Assembly: GCA_947054505.1 (NCBI GenBank)
Contig: CAMRWU010000011.1
Coordinates: forward strand, 1-64,000
DNA: 64,000 nucleotides
Direction: 5' to 3'
Origin: an uncultured Pseudomonadota bacterium
GTDB lineage: Bacteria; Pseudomonadota; Alphaproteobacteria; RF32; CAG-239
Both the position numbers and the translations under genes were made by a program. How positions within the stretch are numbered: the stretch's first letter is position 1; each line of letters begins with the position of its first letter. The notes under the pieces are model-generated. The model was not told the origin of the DNA. It did no database searches and saw only the letters and a list, made by a program, of their open reading frames with translations. This document shows positions 1 through 8,441 of the stretch, in pieces.

Positions 1-150
1 AACTATAACATAAAAATCAGCAATGGTCAACTATACATTGCATGGGGAGGACAAATTTTTTGGCGCAAAACATCATTCCGGCTGTCACCGAGAGTTTCAC
101 GCCAACAAACAAATATTAATCTAATGATTATTCATAACGAAGAGCATTAA
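1..150 (+). CDS. Possible C-terminal end of a gene cut by the window start
   Basis: The frame beginning at base 1 stays open for 49 codons to a TAA at 148-150 and includes tryptophan-rich residues (IAWGGQIFW). It would overlap the 3' end of the convergent ABC permease gene by 23 bases. I do not recognise the fragment. An open frame of this length could occur by chance in AT-rich DNA, so this is only a possible partial gene; the alternative is that bases 1-127 are non-coding. Confidence 0.25.
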   Translation, partial: NYNIKISNGQLYIAWGGQIFWRKTSFRLSPRVSRQQTNINLMIIHNEEH

Positions 151-1354
151 TCGGATTAAGCAATGATGCCTTATAAGCCGGATAAAACCCGAAGAACAAA
201 CCGACAATTCCCGCAAAAGAAAATGGAATAACAATATACACAGGTGCAATAATCGGTTGCAAAGAACTAAAAGTCGATACAAGCACCACACCAATAATCC
301 CCAGCAATATCCCGACCAAACCGCCAATCAAAGACAATACCAAGGCCTCCATCAAAAATTGCCAACGAATATCCCATGTTTTTGCTCCAATCGCCATACG
401 AATACCGATTTCTCTTGTTCGCTCAGTCACCGACACCAGCATAATATTCATAATACCGATACCTCCGACCAACAAAGAAATCGACGCAATAGATCCTAAT
501 AAAATTGTCATAATTTTAGTGGAATTTTCCATCATTTCCATCATTTGCGTCAGGTTCATAATGATAAAATCATCGTCTTTATTGGTTCCCAAATTATGAC
601 GTTGACGCAACAACTGTCTGATTTCCTCTTGCGATGTATATGTACTCTCGGCATCCACAGCCTGCAACATCACAAACTTAACCTGATCAGGAAACGATGT
701 TCCCATAACCTTCTTCTGAGCTGTACTGATAGGAATAAAAACAGCATCATCTTGATCATGTCCGTTTCCGCTTTCACCGCGTTTATCCAACACCCCGATA
801 ACCTGAAACGGAATATTTTTCACACGAATTGTTTTGCCGATAGGATCAACATCACCAAACAATTCATTAACAACCGTCTGCCCCAAAATAGCCACTTTTG
901 CCGCATTTTTGATGTCTGTTCCACTGAACAAACGCCCGTATGCCAAGTTCCATTCTTTGATTTCAAAATGACGGTTGTCTGTTCCAGTCACACTGGTTGA
1001 CCAGTTGGCATTACCATAAACCAACTGAACCACTTCATCCAAAATCGGAGCCGCTAATTTAATCTTAGCAATTTTTTCCTGAATAGCCTCACCATCGCCG
1101 GCTTTCATCGTTGGCTGAGACCCGCCACCTCCTCGCGCACCGCTGTATGTCGCCACTCCGGAACGAATAATAATCAGGTTAGTTCCCATCGTCTTCATTT
1201 CATTCTGGATGGAAATCTGCGCTCCATTCCCGATAGCCAACATCACAATCACAGCTCCCACACCGATAATGATACCAAGGCTGGTCAAAATTGAACGCAT
1301 TTTATTGGCTTTAACTGCCCGTAGCGCAATACTGAAAATTGTCTGCAAATCCAT
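128..1354 (-). CDS. MacB-type ABC transporter permease
   Basis: This 408-residue inner-membrane protein has the MacB/FtsX layout: an N-terminal membrane segment (about residues 20-45, with LTSLGIIIGVGAVIVML), a periplasmic domain of about 220 residues, then three membrane segments from about residue 280 (GSIASISLLVGGIGIMNIML) to the end. The RTREIGIRMAIGA motif after the second segment is typical of MacB permeases. The ATPase is a separate gene immediately upstream, so this is a split MacB. With that ATPase and the MacA-like adaptor it should form a tripartite mechanotransmission exporter for a drug, peptide or lipid. The start has an AGGAG 6 bases upstream. No TolC gene lies in the window and the substrate is unknown. 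Confidence 0.93.
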   Translation of the reverse strand: MDLQTIFSIALRAVKANKMRSILTSLGIIIGVGAVIVMLAIGNGAQISIQNEMKTMGTNLIIIRSGVATYSGARGGGGSQPTMKAGDGEAIQEKIAKIKLAAPILDEVVQLVYGNANWSTSVTGTDNRHFEIKEWNLAYGRLFSGTDIKNAAKVAILGQTVVNELFGDVDPIGKTIRVKNIPFQVIGVLDKRGESGNGHDQDDAVFIPISTAQKKVMGTSFPDQVKFVMLQAVDAESTYTSQEEIRQLLRQRHNLGTNKDDDFIIMNLTQMMEMMENSTKIMTILLGSIASISLLVGGIGIMNIMLVSVTERTREIGIRMAIGAKTWDIRWQFLMEALVLSLIGGLVGILLGIIGVVLVSTFSSLQPIIAPVYIVIPFSFAGIVGLFFGFYPAYKASLLNPINALRYE

Positions 1355-1363
1355 CTTGTTCTC

Positions 1364-2059
1364 CTATCGGCGTGAAAGCACAGGCTCATCCGAAGAAATT
1401 TCACCGTCAACAATCCGAATAATCCGTTTGGCATAACGAGCAATATCTTCTTCATGCGTCACCAAAATAATTGTCCGCCCCAATTCATCATTCAAACGTG
1501 TAAACAGCTCCATAATTTCGACACTCATCTTGGTATCCAGATTTCCTGTCGGTTCGTCAGCAAAAACAATCGGCGCTTCATTAACAATAGCTCTGGCAAT
1601 CGCCACACGCTGTTGCTGTCCGCCGGACAATTGATTGGGCTGATGGTTCATTCTCTTGCCAAGCCCAACCTGCTCCAAAGCTTTTTTGGCTCTGGCTTCT
1701 CGTTCTGACGCGGCAATACCGGCATAGACCATCGGCAACTCGACATTTTCCAAAGCCGATGTCCTTGACAGCAGATTAAATCCCTGAAAGACAAAACCGA
1801 TATTCCGATTACGAATTGTCGCCAGTTCATCGGAACTCAATTTTTCCACACTACATCCCTCCAGAATATAACGTCCTGATGTCGGTTTATCCAAACACCC
1901 CAAAATGTTCATCAAAGTTGATTTTCCGGAACCGGAAGGTCCCATAATTGCCACAAACTCCCCTTTATCAATCTGCAAACTTATCCCTTTCAGGATTTTT
2001 AAATCAAACCCGTCCAGAGGATATGTTTTAGTAATATTTTTCAATTCAATTAAAGACAT
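1364..2059 (-). CDS. ABC transporter ATPase, MacB/LolD family
   Basis: This 231-residue cytoplasmic ATPase powers the adjacent permease. It shows a Walker A (GPSGSGKST, about residue 41), the family insert ILGCLDKPTSG, the signature LSGGQQQRVAIARA (about residue 144), and a Walker B with catalytic glutamate (VFADEPTGNLD), all typical of the MacB/LolD class. Its ATG overlaps the adaptor's stop codon (TAATG), which implies translational coupling in an adaptor-ATPase-permease operon. LolD is the main alternative, but a MacA-like neighbour and a single permease favour a MacAB-type exporter. Confidence 0.93.
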   Translation of the reverse strand: MSLIELKNITKTYPLDGFDLKILKGISLQIDKGEFVAIMGPSGSGKSTLMNILGCLDKPTSGRYILEGCSVEKLSSDELATIRNRNIGFVFQGFNLLSRTSALENVELPMVYAGIAASEREARAKKALEQVGLGKRMNHQPNQLSGGQQQRVAIARAIVNEAPIVFADEPTGNLDTKMSVEIMELFTRLNDELGRTIILVTHEEDIARYAKRIIRIVDGEISSDEPVLSRR

Positions 2060-3216
2060 TAGCGCGGCATCCTCATACGCATTTGCGAGGTTTTACGAGC
2101 AACATTTTTATCCTCGACAATCACTTTGGTATTTTCATCAAGATTATCACCGCTAACTTCGGTATGATCATCATCACTCACCCCTGTTGTCACCGCAATG
2201 CGCTGAGGACGCCCCTTATTCATAACCCAAATTCCTTTATCCTTATAACGCTTGGTCTCTCCGTTTTCATCCGTCACATAAAAACGCAGTGCTTTATTGG
2301 GAACCAGCAAAACATCGTCTTTTTCCGATGTGATGATACTAACATTGGCAGTCATCCCCGGTTTGAGCAACAAATCTTTATTGTTAATCTCAATAATCAC
2401 CTGATAGGTGACAACATTTGATGTCGTAACCGCCTCATTACGAACCTGTGTCACCAATCCGTAAAAAACATCATCAGGAAAACTGTCAACACTGAATTCG
2501 ACAGTCTGCCCCTCTTTTACCTTCGCAATATCAGCTTCCACCACAGAAGCTTCAATCTGCATCTTTGTCAAATCTTCCGCCACATTAAACAACGTTGGTG
2601 TCTGAAAACTGGCTGCCACTGTTTGTCCGACTTCCACTTCTTTGGAAACAACAATTCCATCAACAGGTGAAATAATTTTTGTATATCGCAAATCAATTTC
2701 CGCAGACTTCAGCGCCGCTTCCGCCTGAGATATCTGCGCTTCTTTCAAAGCCTTTTGCACGACCGCATTATCATAATCACGTTGCGCCGATTCTAACTCC
2801 TTATCAGCGGAATATCTCGAAGAGTTCAACTGCTGAATACGTTTCAAATGTTTCTCATAATAAACGATATCGTTTTTTACAACCTCAAGCTCCGCTTTTG
2901 CAATATCAAGAGCTGCTTTTCTTTGGGCAACGGTAGCTTCAAACAAAGACGGATCTATCTGAGCCAAAAGCTGATCTTTTTTCACTTGAGAGTTATAATC
3001 CACAAATATGTCAGAAATCGTCCCTGACACCTGAGTACCGATATTGACCGTTGAAATCGGATTAATCACGCCGGAAGCCGTAACTTTCTGCATAATAGCA
3101 CCGCGCTCCAATTTTTGCACAACATAATCAGGCTGTTTGACATCACTTCCGCGATAATAAACAGCCGCTCCGGCTAACAAAACCAATGGCAGAGCATATT
3201 TATAAATTTTATTCAT
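2059..3216 (-). CDS. macA: MacA-like periplasmic adaptor (HlyD/RND membrane-fusion family)
   Basis: This 385-residue adaptor links an inner-membrane exporter to an outer-membrane channel. It has an N-terminal membrane anchor (residues 5-20), a split biotinyl-lipoyl domain (VGTQVSGTISDIFVDYNSQV side and the later RYTKIISPVDGIVV), a long helical hairpin between them (about residues 95-175, rich in Ala, Glu, Lys and Gln), then beta-barrel and membrane-proximal domains. The sequence IISPVDGIV is characteristic of MacA/HlyD proteins. It is first in the three-gene operon, and GGTAACGGGA precedes the ATG. The exact substrate cannot be read from sequence. Confidence 0.9.
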   Translation of the reverse strand: MNKIYKYALPLVLLAGAAVYYRGSDVKQPDYVVQKLERGAIMQKVTASGVINPISTVNIGTQVSGTISDIFVDYNSQVKKDQLLAQIDPSLFEATVAQRKAALDIAKAELEVVKNDIVYYEKHLKRIQQLNSSRYSADKELESAQRDYDNAVVQKALKEAQISQAEAALKSAEIDLRYTKIISPVDGIVVSKEVEVGQTVAASFQTPTLFNVAEDLTKMQIEASVVEADIAKVKEGQTVEFSVDSFPDDVFYGLVTQVRNEAVTTSNVVTYQVIIEINNKDLLLKPGMTANVSIITSEKDDVLLVPNKALRFYVTDENGETKRYKDKGIWVMNKGRPQRIAVTTGVSDDDHTEVSGDNLDENTKVIVEDKNVARKTSQMRMRMPR

Positions 3217-3307
3217 TCCCGTTACCTGTATCAGATCAAAATTTTATCGTCCTTATAATATAAAACGTAAGAATTAAAAAAAAGTTTTAAAATTTTAATA
3301 AAAAGGG

Positions 3308-3336
3308 TTGTCAAACATCATTTTTTTGTCTATATT
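3308..3336 (+). promoter_or_regulatory. Sigma70-type promoter for the 89-residue gene
   Basis: A TTGTCA -35 box (3308-3313) and a TATATT -10 box (3331-3336) are separated by exactly 17 bases, placing transcription start near 3343 and leaving a leader of about 95 bases before the ATG at 3438. The divergent adaptor gene starts at 3216. Confidence 0.65.
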
Positions 3337-3437
3337 TAGACTTGTATATATATCAAAGATAAATTATTAAGTATCACCCCGATTTTCCCCCGCACCCATA
3401 TATACACGCGGCTGAAAATCATTAACAAATTTCTTAA

Positions 3438-3707
3438 ATGGCTAAAGAAGAAAAAGCTAAGAAAGAAGCTATCAATGCCTTGGATTTAATCCAAGCTGGT
3501 CTGCCCCAAGGGTACCAAACAACCAACAAAGTCGCTGTCCGCAAGCGTATCCAAGAAATTGGCTATTCTGAAGACTGCTACTGGACATCGTGGATCAAAA
3601 TCGGAGCAATCCGCGGCCTTGCCTACCTCAAAGAGAACGGCATCGTCAAGATCATCTACGAGGCAGACTTCCCCAAGTACCTGTTTAACGGGAAAAAGGT
3701 AGCATAA
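3438..3707 (+). CDS. Small basic protein of unknown function
   Basis: This 89-residue soluble protein has no signal peptide or membrane segment and I do not recognise it. It begins with a Lys/Glu/Ala-rich stretch, then a mixed region with several aromatic residues (CYWTSWIKIGAIRG), and ends in a lysine-rich tail. Codon use differs from neighbours: AAG, ATC and GTC are frequent where most nearby genes prefer AAA, ATT and GTT, which suggests either high expression or acquisition. No clear Shine-Dalgarno precedes the ATG, while promoter and terminator are both strong, so it is a monocistronic unit. It might bind nucleic acid given its charge, but nothing in the sequence proves that. Confidence 0.7.
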   Translation: MAKEEKAKKEAINALDLIQAGLPQGYQTTNKVAVRKRIQEIGYSEDCYWTSWIKIGAIRGLAYLKENGIVKIIYEADFPKYLFNGKKVA

Positions 3708-3721
3708 CCAAACAAAAATTA

Positions 3722-3766
3722 CCGGACGGGAGGTTGAGTGACAATTCGCTCTCCTCCGCCGGTTTT
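3722..3766 (+). terminator. Rho-independent terminator after the 89-residue gene
   Basis: CCGG (3722-3725) pairs with CCGG (3759-3762), GGAGG pairs with CCTCC just inside, and GAGTG/CGCTC extends the hairpin. TTTT follows at 3763-3766. Confidence 0.8.
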
Positions 3767-3791
3767 CTACAAATTTTAATTATCATTATTT

Positions 3792-4478
3792 ATGTTTCGA
3801 GAAACTGTTACAGTTTTAAAAGATCTCGCCGGAAAAAGCTTTGAGGAAAAAATACAACTCCTCAAACAATGGCAACAGGAAGGTTTAATCAGTGCCGCAA
3901 CAGCTCAGGAAATCAAAGAAAAACTGACAGCACGAAAAAACCTCAAAGCCCGCCAGCTGAAAGCTATCAAAGAAGCTGAAAAAGACACGCATGCTTTCGA
4001 TGCCCTGTGGCGTCAATCTTCCGGCAAAGAAATTCAAATCGCTCTGGAAAATCTCCAAGCGACATTGCGAATGAAGCGTAAAGCTTATCTGACGGACAGG
4101 TATTTCAATCCGGAGCTCTCCGCCAATGAAAAAAAGGCACTGGACACCGCTCTGAAAGAAATTACCTACAGATACTTCAATTATCAGATTGAAGATATCC
4201 TGATTGAGGTTCTCAAATACCCCATCAAGTCCATCAAAATGCAAGGAAACGAATTTCTGGAAACTCTTATCACTCAAGATCGTGTTTCCATCCTGTTCTG
4301 GCTCAAACTTCTGAGCCGTCAGTATGTTGCCAAACGCCAATGGCGACAAATCACGCGACAAGCGGCAACATTCGTACCTTTCGCCAACCTCTTCCTTCCT
4401 CCCATCGAAGAATGGGTTCAAAGAGGAGACCTAGGCGCCAAAGATGCTGAAGCCGCCATCAAAACGCTGATGCCCTAA
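3792..4478 (+). CDS. Hypothetical helical protein
   Basis: This 228-residue protein is predominantly helical and highly charged. The N-terminal third (residues 15-70) is Lys/Glu/Gln-rich and probably coiled-coil (EIKEKLTARKNLKARQLKAI). The middle holds amphipathic helices with aromatic positions, and a short hydrophobic stretch (FVPFANLFLPPIEEW, about residue 197) lies near the C-terminus. There is no signal peptide or recognised catalytic motif. No good ribosome binding site precedes the ATG. The gene is flanked by strong terminators, so it appears to be its own unit. I do not recognise the family. Confidence 0.75.
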   Translation: MFRETVTVLKDLAGKSFEEKIQLLKQWQQEGLISAATAQEIKEKLTARKNLKARQLKAIKEAEKDTHAFDALWRQSSGKEIQIALENLQATLRMKRKAYLTDRYFNPELSANEKKALDTALKEITYRYFNYQIEDILIEVLKYPIKSIKMQGNEFLETLITQDRVSILFWLKLLSRQYVAKRQWRQITRQAATFVPFANLFLPPIEEWVQRGDLGAKDAEAAIKTLMP

Positions 4479-4518
4479 AGAAACCCCGATGATTGAAATA
4501 ATCATCGGGGTTTCTTTT
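4477..4518. terminator. Bidirectional terminator between the helical protein gene and fmt
   Basis: A perfect 18-bp inverted repeat (4477-4494 with 4500-4517) has a five-base loop. It includes CCCCGATGATT, and the arms end in AAAG on one side and CTTTT on the other. It lies between convergent genes and can serve both. Confidence 0.9.
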
Positions 4519-4539
4519 GAAGTGATCATTCGAAAAAAT

Positions 4540-5457
4540 CTACAAAAGCAAGCTTCCGCTTTCAAACTCAAATCCGCGAAGCAAATCTTCTGTCGCCATG
4601 GCTTTCTTGCCTTGCCGCTGAATTTGCGTTATTTTCAAAGCTCCGGAACCGCATTCCACAACCAAAGCATCGCGCCCTTTCACAATCTTTCCAGCATCAA
4701 TACAATCATAACCGTCAGCAACTTCTGCCCCCAAAACCTTAAACCGTTCTCCGTTATATTCAAAAAAAGTAGCTGGATACGGATTAAAAGCTCTGATTTT
4801 TCGCTCCAACACTTCCGCTGACTGCGTAAAATCCAATTTGCTCTCGCTTTTATCAAGCTTTGCCGCATAACATGCCAAAGCATCATCCTGTTTTTCAGGC
4901 AATAAAACATCTATTTTCTGCAAAGCATCCGCAATCAAATCAGCTCCGATTTCCGCCATTTTATCATGCAAATCGCCTCCTGTGGTTTGAGATGTAATCT
5001 CCGTTTCCCCTTTCAACAACATATCGCCGGTATCCAACCCTTCAGCCACCTGCATAATCGTCACCCCACCGACGTTGTCTCCGGCTTCAATACAACGCTG
5101 AATTGGCGCAGCTCCTCGCCACCTTGGCAATAATGAGGCATGGATATTTAAACATCCGTAGGGATAAGCCTCTAACACCGGCAATGGCAAAATCAATCCA
5201 TAAGCTGCAACAACAGCAACATCAGCTCCCAAATCACGAAACGCCTTTTGTTCCTCCTCATTGCGCAATGTACGCGGCGTCCGCACCTCAATACCATACT
5301 TTTCAGCCACCAAATGTACAGGGGTTTTACTTTCCTTTTGTCCGCGTCCGGCCTCTTTGGGAGCGCGCGTATACACACAAACCACCTCATGTTCGGCAAC
5401 TAACTTTTCTAAAGCCGGCACAGCAAAATCCGGCGTCCCCATAAAAACAACCTTCAT
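4540..5457 (-). CDS. fmt: Methionyl-tRNA formyltransferase
   Basis: Fmt formylates the amino group of initiator Met-tRNA using 10-formyltetrahydrofolate. The 305-residue protein has the expected length and motifs: VVFMGTPDFAVPAL at the N-terminus, the catalytic LNIHASLLPRWRGAAPI with its Asn and His (about residues 103-119), and MQVAEGLDTGDML with the catalytic Asp region (about residue 142). The C-terminal OB-fold tRNA-binding domain follows. It is preceded 10 bases upstream by def, the enzyme that later removes the formyl group, and is the last gene of the murF-nrdR-nusB-def-fmt run. Confidence 0.97.
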   Translation of the reverse strand: MKVVFMGTPDFAVPALEKLVAEHEVVCVYTRAPKEAGRGQKESKTPVHLVAEKYGIEVRTPRTLRNEEEQKAFRDLGADVAVVAAYGLILPLPVLEAYPYGCLNIHASLLPRWRGAAPIQRCIEAGDNVGGVTIMQVAEGLDTGDMLLKGETEITSQTTGGDLHDKMAEIGADLIADALQKIDVLLPEKQDDALACYAAKLDKSESKLDFTQSAEVLERKIRAFNPYPATFFEYNGERFKVLGAEVADGYDCIDAGKIVKGRDALVVECGSGALKITQIQRQGKKAMATEDLLRGFEFESGSLLL

Positions 5458-5467
5458 CTCTTTTCCC

Positions 5468-5986
5468 TTAATTTTGATGTGTCAAACGACGATTCTTTTC
5501 CAATTTTTTAACAATCATCTGTCGTTTCAAGCGGCTAATGCGATCAATATACAAAACACCGTCAAGATGATCCAATTCGTGTTGCATGGCCACGGCTAAA
5601 AAATCCTCGGCTAAGATTTCGCATTCCTTACCGTTATAATCCAAATATTTCACCCGTACACTGGCCGGACGCTCAACTTCTGCCCGCATATCAGGAACCG
5701 ACAAACACCCCTCTTCACAAACTTCCGTTTCTTCCGAACGCCAAATAATCTCAGGATTAACCAGATAGAGCGGATTGTTCTTTTCTCCCTCATGAGCAAT
5801 ATCAATCACCACCATCCGTTGCGACAACCCCACTTGCGGCGCTGCCAAGCCCACACCGTTTTCAGCATACATAGTTTCCAACATATCATCCAACACACGG
5901 CGCAATTCATCATCAACACAGGCAACCTTCTCGGCTTTCTTTTTCAATACCGAATGCGGATATTCATAGACTTTCAATCTTGCCAT
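5468..5986 (-). CDS. def: Peptide deformylase
   Basis: Def removes the N-formyl group from nascent proteins. The 172-residue enzyme shows all three metal-site motifs: GVGLAAPQVG (about residue 45), EEGCLSVP with the metal-binding Cys (about residue 92), and QHELDHLDG with two metal His and the catalytic Glu (about residue 135). Length matches class I deformylases. It sits directly upstream of fmt, the classical pairing of formylation and deformylation. Confidence 0.97.
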   Translation of the reverse strand: MARLKVYEYPHSVLKKKAEKVACVDDELRRVLDDMLETMYAENGVGLAAPQVGLSQRMVVIDIAHEGEKNNPLYLVNPEIIWRSEETEVCEEGCLSVPDMRAEVERPASVRVKYLDYNGKECEILAEDFLAVAMQHELDHLDGVLYIDRISRLKRQMIVKKLEKNRRLTHQN

Positions 5987-6050
5987 AAAATTTTATTCCT
6001 TATTTACAATGCGGATATTTAAGCTCTTACTCAATCAGCCCGAACATTTT

Positions 6051-6533
6051 TTATCGAACGTTTTTGGCAATCGTATCCAACAAAGCGTTCACCATTTTGG
6101 GTTCGCTTTTTGTAAAGAACGCATACGCCAAATCGACATACTCTTTAATAATGACTTTAGTATCAACATCTGTCGTGTTAATCAGTTCATAGGCTGCACA
6201 CAACAACAAAGCCCGCAATGTCCCGTCCAGACGATCAAACACCCATCCTTCTTTCAAATAATGAGAAATAGCCTGTTCCATATATTCTTTTTTCTCATGA
6301 ACACCACGTGTCAGCGTCGCAAAATAATTGGTATCCATATCTCCGACTTCGACCAATTTTTCGTTCTCGAACTCATCTTCCGCAATAACGAAACGTCCGA
6401 CTTCACCATTCAAGAAATCTTTGATAACCTGATCAACCGGCAACTGTCCGTATTCAATCATATAAGTCGCCTGCACGGCTGCCAAACGGGCATCCGATTT
6501 CATTTTTATTTTTTCAGACACAAATTTTGCCAT
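6051..6533 (-). CDS. nusB: Transcription antitermination factor NusB
   Basis: NusB acts with NusE on boxA RNA to prevent premature termination in rRNA operons. The 160-residue all-helical protein begins with a short basic segment, then the family pattern ARLAAVQATYMIEYG, and ends with KSEPKMVNALLDTIAK, equivalent to the conserved FVNGVLD-type C-terminal helix. Its ATG lies next to the nrdR stop, so the two are probably translationally coupled. In many alphaproteobacteria nusB follows ribH; here the rib genes are absent and nrdR is the direct neighbour. Confidence 0.93.
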   Translation of the reverse strand: MAKFVSEKIKMKSDARLAAVQATYMIEYGQLPVDQVIKDFLNGEVGRFVIAEDEFENEKLVEVGDMDTNYFATLTRGVHEKKEYMEQAISHYLKEGWVFDRLDGTLRALLLCAAYELINTTDVDTKVIIKEYVDLAYAFFTKSEPKMVNALLDTIAKNVR

Positions 6534-7007
6534 TTATTTATCTCCCTCTGGTTTTGCCAGTCTATCAATAGTATCAACAAATTCTTCAAAATCTTTCACT
6601 TCTCGAAAATCCCGATAAACAGAAGCAAAACGAATATAAGCGATATGATCAAGCTTAGCCAAAGCCTCCATCACATACTCACCAATAACTCTGGAAGGTA
6701 TTTCTGCTTCTCCGGAAATTTCCAGTTGCCGTTGAACCGACGTAACGATTTTTTCAACCCGTTGTCTTTCAATCGGACGTTTACGTACGGCAACCTCAAT
6801 CGAGCGCGCCAATTTATCGCGATCAAACGGTGTCTTTTCACCATTTTTTTTCACCACGGTCAACTCACGCAACTGCACTCGTTCAAACGTTGTAAAACGA
6901 GAACCACACTCCGCACACTCACGCCGGCGCCGCACAGCAGTATTATCATCACTGTCGCGGGAATCCTTAACTTGCGTATCATCACAACCGCAAAACGGAC
7001 ACTTCAT
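6534..7007 (-). CDS. nrdR: Transcriptional repressor NrdR
   Basis: NrdR senses ATP/dATP and represses ribonucleotide reductase operons. The 157-residue protein has the N-terminal zinc ribbon (CPFC at residues 3-6 and CAEC at about 31-34) with the DNA-binding [18 protein letters not shown] segment, followed by the ATP-cone domain starting near [16 protein letters not shown] (about residue 52). Length is typical. It starts one base after the murF stop and abuts nusB. Confidence 0.96.
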   Translation of the reverse strand: MKCPFCGCDDTQVKDSRDSDDNTAVRRRRECAECGSRFTTFERVQLRELTVVKKNGEKTPFDRDKLARSIEVAVRKRPIERQRVEKIVTSVQRQLEISGEAEIPSRVIGEYVMEALAKLDHIAYIRFASVYRDFREVKDFEEFVDTIDRLAKPEGDK

Positions 7008-7008
7008 C

Positions 7009-8331
7009 TCAGGCTCCTTGTTTAATCAGACTTTCCGCCACTTTATAAAGTTCGGAAGAATATCTTGCCCCCTTTATAAGGACAATATCGTTATTTTGCA
7101 ATAATTTATTTATCAAAAATTCATCCAAACCTTCTTTATTTTCAAAATAATATTGTTCTTTTTCTTTCGGCAACTGCGCCAGCATATCTTTCATCTCTGG
7201 TTTGACCCCCACAACAACATCTATAGAACTCAGCGCCAAAACTTGCCCGATTTCCTCATGACGAGCTTTTGAGGTTTCTCCCAGCTCCGCCATTTTACCG
7301 AGAACGACGATTTTACGACCGCAAACTTTTTCTTTGTCCAAAGCCTCTATTCCCAGCTTCATTGCCTCCGGCTGTCCGGAATAGCTGTCATCAATCAAAG
7401 TATAGCTCCCACCTTTTGGCAATCTGAGACTATGGCGCATTCCCCGCCCCGCAAGAGCTCCGAATTTATGCAAATCAGCCGCGACCTTTTTGACATCCAA
7501 CCCCAAAGCCTCAACCAATGTCAAAACACACCATGCATTATACAAATAATGCTCCCCTTCAACCGAAAGCGCAAACTCAACATCAGGATGATGGTTTTTA
7601 CCAAAGAGGACAACTTCGGCACTGTTTTCAACAGCCCGTATCTTCAACAATTCTGCAAAATTTGTATCTTCATTAATCAGCGCCGGACCACCTTTTTTGA
7701 GCGACTTAAAAATCTCTGCCTTAGCCTCGGCAATACCCTCAAAATTTTCAAAAAATTCAATATGCATCGGATAAACATTGGTAATCAGGGCCACATCAGG
7801 CTTAACAAAAGAAACCAACTCTTCAATCTCGCCTTTGGCACTCATTCCCATTTCAATCACCGCATAATCCGCCGTCATATCCATATCGCACAATGTAATG
7901 GGCACGCCGATTTGATTGTTATGATTGCCCTCGGTGGCATAGACCTTGCCAAACAGCGACAAAGCAAATTTGATTTCTTCTTTCGTCGTGGTTTTTCCGG
8001 CACTTCCGGTCAAACCGATAACTTTTCCCCTAAATTGCGACCGCACATAAGAACCGATAAGCCCGTAGGCGTGCAACGTATCTTTCACCACAATCTGGCG
8101 TTCTGCCGGCACATCGTCAACCAAATGGTCGACCATAGCCAAAGCCGCCCCTTTTGCCAACACCTCGGCAACAAACTTATGTCCGTCAAACTTTTCGCCC
8201 TTAATGGCAATAAACAAATCTCCGGCATTAATCTTCCGGCTGTCGGTCGAAATATGCGCCACATCGACATCAACAACCTGCGATGAAGAAGCGACAATTT
8301 CAATAATTTTTTTTGAATTTATTTTTATCAT
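7009..8331 (-). CDS. murF: UDP-N-acetylmuramoyl-tripeptide--D-alanyl-D-alanine ligase
   Basis: MurF adds D-Ala-D-Ala to the UDP-MurNAc tripeptide, the last cytoplasmic step of the peptidoglycan monomer. The 440-residue protein shows the three-domain Mur ligase plan: an N-terminal UDP-binding domain ([20 protein letters not shown]), the ATP loop [12 protein letters not shown] (about residue 108), the [11 protein letters not shown] motif characteristic of MurF, and a C-terminal domain with [14 protein letters not shown] place the start at the ATG at 8331 because GGAG lies 8 bases upstream; an in-frame TTG six bases earlier is less likely. Other mur genes are not in the window, so it is detached from the usual dcw cluster. 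Confidence 0.92.
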   Translation of the reverse strand: MIKINSKKIIEIVASSSQVVDVDVAHISTDSRKINAGDLFIAIKGEKFDGHKFVAEVLAKGAALAMVDHLVDDVPAERQIVVKDTLHAYGLIGSYVRSQFRGKVIGLTGSAGKTTTKEEIKFALSLFGKVYATEGNHNNQIGVPITLCDMDMTADYAVIEMGMSAKGEIEELVSFVKPDVALITNVYPMHIEFFENFEGIAEAKAEIFKSLKKGGPALINEDTNFAELLKIRAVENSAEVVLFGKNHHPDVEFALSVEGEHYLYNAWCVLTLVEALGLDVKKVAADLHKFGALAGRGMRHSLRLPKGGSYTLIDDSYSGQPEAMKLGIEALDKEKVCGRKIVVLGKMAELGETSKARHEEIGQVLALSSIDVVVGVKPEMKDMLAQLPKEKEQYYFENKEGLDEFLINKLLQNNDIVLIKGARYSSELYKVAESLIKQGA

Positions 8332-8385
8332 ATGCAAATCTCCAAATCATACTTTTTTATAATGCGATTCGGCTAATAATTCTTT

Positions 8386-8419
8386 AAAAAAATCCCTCAG
8401 GATAAAAACACCTGAGGGA
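8386..8419 (-). terminator. Terminator of the cysteine-rich protein gene
   Basis: A perfect nine-bp stem, TCCCTCAGG (8393-8401) with CCTGAGGGA (8411-8419), is followed on the minus strand by seven T residues (8386-8392). Confidence 0.88.
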
Positions 8420-8441
8420 AATTATTTTTGACGGTTATCAT

